A stretch of DNA of 64,000 nt from NCBI RefSeq assembly GCF_047200635.1, contig NZ_JBJZOI010000014.1:96360-160359 (forward strand). Reading direction: 5' to 3'. The stretch comes from Saccharopolyspora_C sp047200635 (GTDB taxonomy: Bacteria; Actinomycetota; Actinomycetes; Mycobacteriales; Pseudonocardiaceae). Of this stretch, positions 60,725 through 64,000 are shown piece by piece (the first letter of the stretch is position 1; the number at the start of each line of letters is the position of its first letter). The position numbers were made by a program, and so were the translations under genes. The notes under the pieces are model-generated. The model made no database searches and had not been told where the DNA came from. It saw only the letters and a list, made by a program, of their open reading frames with translations.

Positions 60725-61962
60725 GCACCACGTCCCCCGACCTCGCTCCCGGCCCAGTCGCGCCGTGGGACCGGCTCGGCCCGCCCCCGCGCTCCCCGCT
60801 GCGAGCCCGTGCCGCCGAGCGCGTGTTCCGGCACGCCGTGCGCGGCCTGCCGGTGCGGATCGCGCTCGCCGGCGGCGAACGGCTCGGCGCGGGCGGGCCG
60901 GACGCGCCGCTGATGCGGATCCTGGACCCCGAGGCGTTCTTCCACCGCCTCGGCGCCGACTCGAAGATCGGCTTCGGCGAGTCCTACATGGCCGGGGAGT
61001 GGGACAGCCCGCACCCGGCGGACCTGCTCACCCCGTTCGCCGAGCGGCTGCCCAGCCTGGTCCCGAGGTCGCTGCAAGGGCTGCGGCGCTGGGTCGACGC
61101 CCCCCGGCCGGGGGCCGAGCGCAACACGACCAGCGGGTCACGGCGCAACATCGCCCGGCACTACGACCTGTCCAACGACGTGTTCGCCGCGTTCCTCGAC
61201 GAGACCATGACGTACTCCTCGGCGCTGTTCCCGCGGACCGACGCGGAGCTCGCCGAGGGGCAGCGGCACAAGCTCGACCGGATCCTGGACCAGGTCGGCG
61301 CCACCGAAGGCACCCGGCTGCTGGAGGTCGGCACCGGCTGGGGCTCGCTCGCGATCCGCGCCGCCGAACGCGGCGCCCAGGTCACCACGCTCACCTTGTC
61401 CGCCGAGCAGAAGGAACTCGCCGAGAAGCGCATCTGCGAAGCGGGCCTCGGTGACCGGGTGGACGTGCAGCTGCGCGACTACCGGCACGCCGAGGGCAGC
61501 TACGACGCCGTCGTCAGCGTCGAGATGATCGAAGCCGTCGGATCCGAGTACTGGCCCGGCTACTTCGCCGCGCTGGACCGGCTGCTCGCCCCCGGCGGGC
61601 GACTCGGGCTCCAGGTCATCACGATGCCGCACGACCGGATGCTGGCGAGCCGTCGCTCCCACACCTGGATCCACAAGTACGTCTTCCCCGGCGGGGAGAT
61701 CCCCTCGCTGCGCGCCGTCGAGGACACCGCCCGGGAGCACACCGGGCTCCTCGGCACCGGGCGGTGCTCGTTCGGGCCCGACTACGCCCGGACGCTGCGG
61801 ATCTGGCGGGAAACCTTCCTGCTGCGCTGGAACGACATCGCCGCGCACGGGTTCAGCGAGCGGTTCCGGCGGATGTGGGAGTTCTACCTCGCCTACAGCG
61901 AAGCCGGGTTCCGGGCCGGCTACCTGGACGTCTGGCAGCTCGGTTTCCGCAAGCCGAGCTGA
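60721..61962 (+). CDS. Cyclopropane-fatty-acid-synthase-type methyltransferase, copy 2 (UfaA1-like)
   Basis: 413 residues. Segments: PEAFFHRLGADSKIGFGESY with MAGEWDS, NIARHYDLSNDVFAAFLDET, TYSSALFPRTDAELAEGQRH, SAM motif LLEVGTGWGSLAIRAAERGA, TLTLSAEQKELAEKRI and VVSVEMIEAVGSEYWPGYFA. It corresponds in position to UfaA1 of the mycobacterial sigK locus. Likely methylates or cyclopropanates membrane fatty acids together with the upstream oxidoreductase and DUF1365 proteins. ATG overlaps the DUF1365 stop. Confidence 0.92.
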   Translation: MSTTSPDLAPGPVAPWDRLGPPPRSPLRARAAERVFRHAVRGLPVRIALAGGERLGAGGPDAPLMRILDPEAFFHRLGADSKIGFGESYMAGEWDSPHPADLLTPFAERLPSLVPRSLQGLRRWVDAPRPGAERNTTSGSRRNIARHYDLSNDVFAAFLDETMTYSSALFPRTDAELAEGQRHKLDRILDQVGATEGTRLLEVGTGWGSLAIRAAERGAQVTTLTLSAEQKELAEKRICEAGLGDRVDVQLRDYRHAEGSYDAVVSVEMIEAVGSEYWPGYFAALDRLLAPGGRLGLQVITMPHDRMLASRRSHTWIHKYVFPGGEIPSLRAVEDTAREHTGLLGTGRCSFGPDYARTLRIWRETFLLRWNDIAAHGFSERFRRMWEFYLAYSEAGFRAGYLDVWQLGFRKPS

Positions 61963-62027
61963 CCCGGTCAGCTGTTCCGCACCGTGCAGGTCAGACTTGG
62001 GGCGCGCCCCGCGAAAGGGACCACGAC

Positions 62028-62639
62028 ATGCAGCAACGACCACACACCGGGCCGCGACGCTGGTCGCCGCCCGATGAGGGCGCCGACGGGGAGGGACCGG
62101 ATGCCGGTGCCCTCGTCGCCGACGTCGCCCGCGGTGACGAACGCGCCTTCGAACAGCTCTACGACCTGCTCGCCGGGCGCGTGTTCGCCATGATCCAGCG
62201 GATCGTGCGAGACGCGGCGCAATCCGAGGAGGTCACCCAGGAAGTGCTCGTGGAGGTGTGGCGGCGCGCCACGCACTACCGCCCCGAGCTCGGCAGCGTC
62301 AACACCTGGGTCTTCACCCTCGCGCACCGGCGGGCCGTGGACCGCGTCCGGTCCTCCCAGGCCGGGCGGGACCGGGAGGCCCGCGTCGGCGCCCAGCAGC
62401 ACACCCGGCCGTTCGACGAGGTCAGCGAATCCGTCTCGGACCGGTTCGAGCAGCGCCAAGTGCGCCGTTGCCTGAGCACCCTCACCGAGTTGCAGCGCGA
62501 ATCCGTGCTGCTCACCTACTACCGCGGCTACACCTACCGGGAAGCCGCCGGCCTGCTCGACTCACCCGCGTCCACGGTGAAGACGCGACTGCGCGACGGG
62601 CTGATCCGACTCCGCGACTGCCTGGGGGTGGGCCGATGA
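62028..62639 (+). CDS. sigK: ECF RNA polymerase sigma factor SigK
   Basis: 203 residues. Region 2: ALVADVARGDERAFEQLYDL, AQSEEVTQEVLVEVWRRATH; region 4: RRCLSTLTELQRESVLLTYY, YREAAGLLDSPASTVKTRLR. It fits the SigK type by its position next to an RskA-type anti-sigma gene and the fatty-acid genes, as in mycobacteria. ATG start after GAAAGGGACCACGAC. Its stop overlaps the rskA ATG (ATGA), giving coupled production of sigma and anti-sigma. Confidence 0.9.
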   Translation: MQQRPHTGPRRWSPPDEGADGEGPDAGALVADVARGDERAFEQLYDLLAGRVFAMIQRIVRDAAQSEEVTQEVLVEVWRRATHYRPELGSVNTWVFTLAHRRAVDRVRSSQAGRDREARVGAQQHTRPFDEVSESVSDRFEQRQVRRCLSTLTELQRESVLLTYYRGYTYREAAGLLDSPASTVKTRLRDGLIRLRDCLGVGR

Positions 62640-63415
62640 GCACCGACCTCGCGACGTTGACCGGCGCGTACGCCGTTGACGCGCTCTCCGAGGACGAACG
62701 GATCGCGTTCGAGGCGCACCTGGAGTCCTGCGAGGACTGCGCCCAGGAGGTGCGGGAACTCCGCGCGGTCGCGGCCCGGTTGGGCGGAGCCGAGAGCGCC
62801 GCGCCCTCTGCCGAGCTCAAGCAGCGGGTGCTCGCCCAGGTCTCCCGCACCAGGCAGGACCCGCCACCACCCGCCCCGCTCGCGGAGCACGTCGCCGGGC
62901 CCCGCCGTCGCTCGTGGGCGACGCGCTCGTGGGGCACGCGCCTGTCCGTCGCGGCGGCCGCCGCGGGCGTGGCGCTGGCCGCGACCTTCGGCGTCGTGGC
63001 GGTGCGCGCGCAGCAGGAGCTCGAGGCCACCCAGGAGCGCTTCGCCGCCGCCGGGCAGCGCGGCGCCGAGATGTCCGCGGTGCTCCAAGCTCCCGACGCC
63101 CGAGTCATCAGCACGCCCGGTCCGGGCGGGATGCGGGCGACGACGGTGCTGTCCCGGCAGCAGGGCAAGGCGATGTTCATGGCCACGGGCATGACCCCGC
63201 CGCCGCCGGACCGCGTCTACCAGCTCTGGTTCATCGAACCCGGCGGTGGCGCCACCTCGGCGGGCCTGCTGCGAACGGAGGACGCGGGCGAACGCAGTGC
63301 TCCGCTGATCGCCACGATGCCGGCCGGCACCGCCCAGCTCGGAGTCACCGTCGAACCCCCCGGCGGCTCGCCCGCCCCCACCAGCGCCCCGATCCTCACC
63401 CTCCCCACCGCCTGA
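62636..63415 (+). CDS. rskA: Membrane anti-sigma-K factor
   Basis: 259 residues. Zinc-binding anti-sigma motif HLESCEDCAQEVRELRAVAA (His28, Cys32, Cys35), a linker, one membrane helix at ~105-125 (LSVAAAAAGVALAATFGVVA) and an extracellular RskA domain with MFMATGMTPPPPDRVYQLWF, GAT-rich segments and VTVEPPGGSPAPTSAPIL at the end. It would hold SigK at the membrane until regulated proteolysis releases it. Overlaps sigK by 4 nt. Confidence 0.93.
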   Translation: MSTDLATLTGAYAVDALSEDERIAFEAHLESCEDCAQEVRELRAVAARLGGAESAAPSAELKQRVLAQVSRTRQDPPPPAPLAEHVAGPRRRSWATRSWGTRLSVAAAAAGVALAATFGVVAVRAQQELEATQERFAAAGQRGAEMSAVLQAPDARVISTPGPGGMRATTVLSRQQGKAMFMATGMTPPPPDRVYQLWFIEPGGGATSAGLLRTEDAGERSAPLIATMPAGTAQLGVTVEPPGGSPAPTSAPILTLPTA

Positions 63416-63453
63416 CCCCGGAGCCCCCAGCGCCCCACGGGTACGGCTACCGA

Positions 63454-63683
63454 GTGAACGGACCGTTCGTCCAACGAGACTGGACGAACGGTCCGTTCAC
63501 TCATCTCCGCACCCGCCGACCGCCGTTGTTCGGAACAGGTGAGCGGACCGTTCGTCCAGAGCTGTTGGGCGAACGGTCCGCTCACTCCGAACCCTCGGGC
63601 TGGGTGGGAGCTCGGTTCAGGGGGTGATGGTTTCGGGTGAGCGGACCGGTCGTCCGAACCTGTTGGGCGAACGGTCCGCTCAC
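63454..63683. repeat. Palindromic 47-bp repeat cluster X (3 copies)
   Basis: Copies at 63454-63500, 63539-63585 and 63637-63683 (spacings 85 and 98). The second carries the matched GTGAGCGG/CCGCTCAC pair; the third has an extra change in the left arm. It follows rskA. From 63684 to the window end there is no gene I can support; the region is G-rich with several short dyads. Confidence 0.95.
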
Positions 63684-63950
63684 TCCGCGCGCTAGGGCGG
63701 GGTGGGTGTGCAGGGGTGAGTCGGGCCGTCGTGGTGGGTGAGGTTGGTGGTGGGGCTCCGTCCGGCCCGGTGTGCTCACCGGGCCGGGCCGGGACCCGCT
63801 TCACCCGGGGACCGGGTTTGGTTCCGCGGTCGAGCCCGGTGCGTCGGCAGGCGCATGAGGTCTGATCCAGGCCCCCGGGGGATGTGTGGTCAACGGGGCC
63901 CGGTGGCCCGGTTGGCCCAAGAGGAGGGGAAAAAGGGGTGTGGACATGCG

Positions 63951-63991
63951 GAAACGCCCGGGAGGATCCATCGGATCTTCCCGGGCGTTTC
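63951..63991. terminator. Strong intrinsic terminator at the window edge
   Basis: GAAACGCCCGGGA-g-GATCC, loop ATC, GGATC-t-TCCCGGGCGTTTC: a 19-bp stem with one G-T pair and a 3-nt loop. It probably ends a transcript on either strand; the gene it serves may lie beyond the window. Confidence 0.8.
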
Positions 63992-64000
63992 GCTGGAATG

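Noticed and set aside
63946..64000. ATG-initiated frame running off the window end
   Set aside because: It lies entirely in a strong terminator hairpin and has no protein features; too short to support.

Overview
The window is high-GC actinobacterial DNA with frequent GTG starts, ATGA/GTGA start-stop overlaps and actinomycete-type genes (MbtH-dependent NRPS, SigK/RskA, Family 2B encapsulins, DUF1295/DUF1365, RDD proteins). A Pseudonocardiaceae-like genome of the Saccharopolyspora kind is my inference; there is no rRNA or marker gene to settle it.

Layout. 1-2152: heme o synthase (cut by the window edge), a DUF3817 membrane protein and an LLM-class flavin oxidoreductase. 2526-15597: a siderophore locus of N-hydroxylase, siderophore-interacting reductase, MFS exporter, MbtH protein, two-module NRPS ending in a thioesterase, and a GNAT-type acyltransferase, with three IdeR/DmdR-type iron boxes in front of its three transcription units. 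16262-28304: mostly housekeeping: coiled-coil DivIVA-like protein, pyruvyl transferase, thiD under a TPP riboswitch, acyl-CoA synthetase, oligoribonuclease, tRNA-His, an L,D-transpeptidase lipoprotein, tRNA-Lys and a quinone oxidoreductase. 28684-39032: a three-subunit molybdenum hydroxylase, TetR regulator, a duplicated RDD membrane gene, a two-component system and a secreted tripeptidyl aminopeptidase. 39764-42671: copper homeostasis operon csoR-copZ-copA with a visible promoter/operator. 42947-46838: DUF1015 protein, AbiEi/DUF559-like protein, and a secreted TNT-domain NAD glycohydrolase with a very small downstream partner gene.

48337-54314 is the most interesting coding region. It is a Family 2B encapsulin operon with two different shell genes. 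Between them lies a two-domain terpene-cyclase-like protein that has lost nearly all metal-binding motifs, and after them a polyprenyl transferase cargo. A Spo0M-like gene faces the operon. 55870-63415 resembles the mycobacterial sigK-rskA locus: DUF1295, two cyclopropane-fatty-acid-synthase-type methyltransferases, hydrolase, FAD oxidoreductase, DUF1365, SigK, RskA, in a rearranged order.

Throughout the window, and only between genes, lies a family of palindromic elements. I count 31 copies in ten clusters, and every copy is exactly 47 bp: a 19-nt arm, a 9-nt variable centre, and a 19-nt reverse-complement arm. Several copies carry matched changes in both arms. Each arm contains its own 13-bp palindrome. 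I do not recognise this family. It also creates many long spurious reading frames encoding 'NGPF' peptides.
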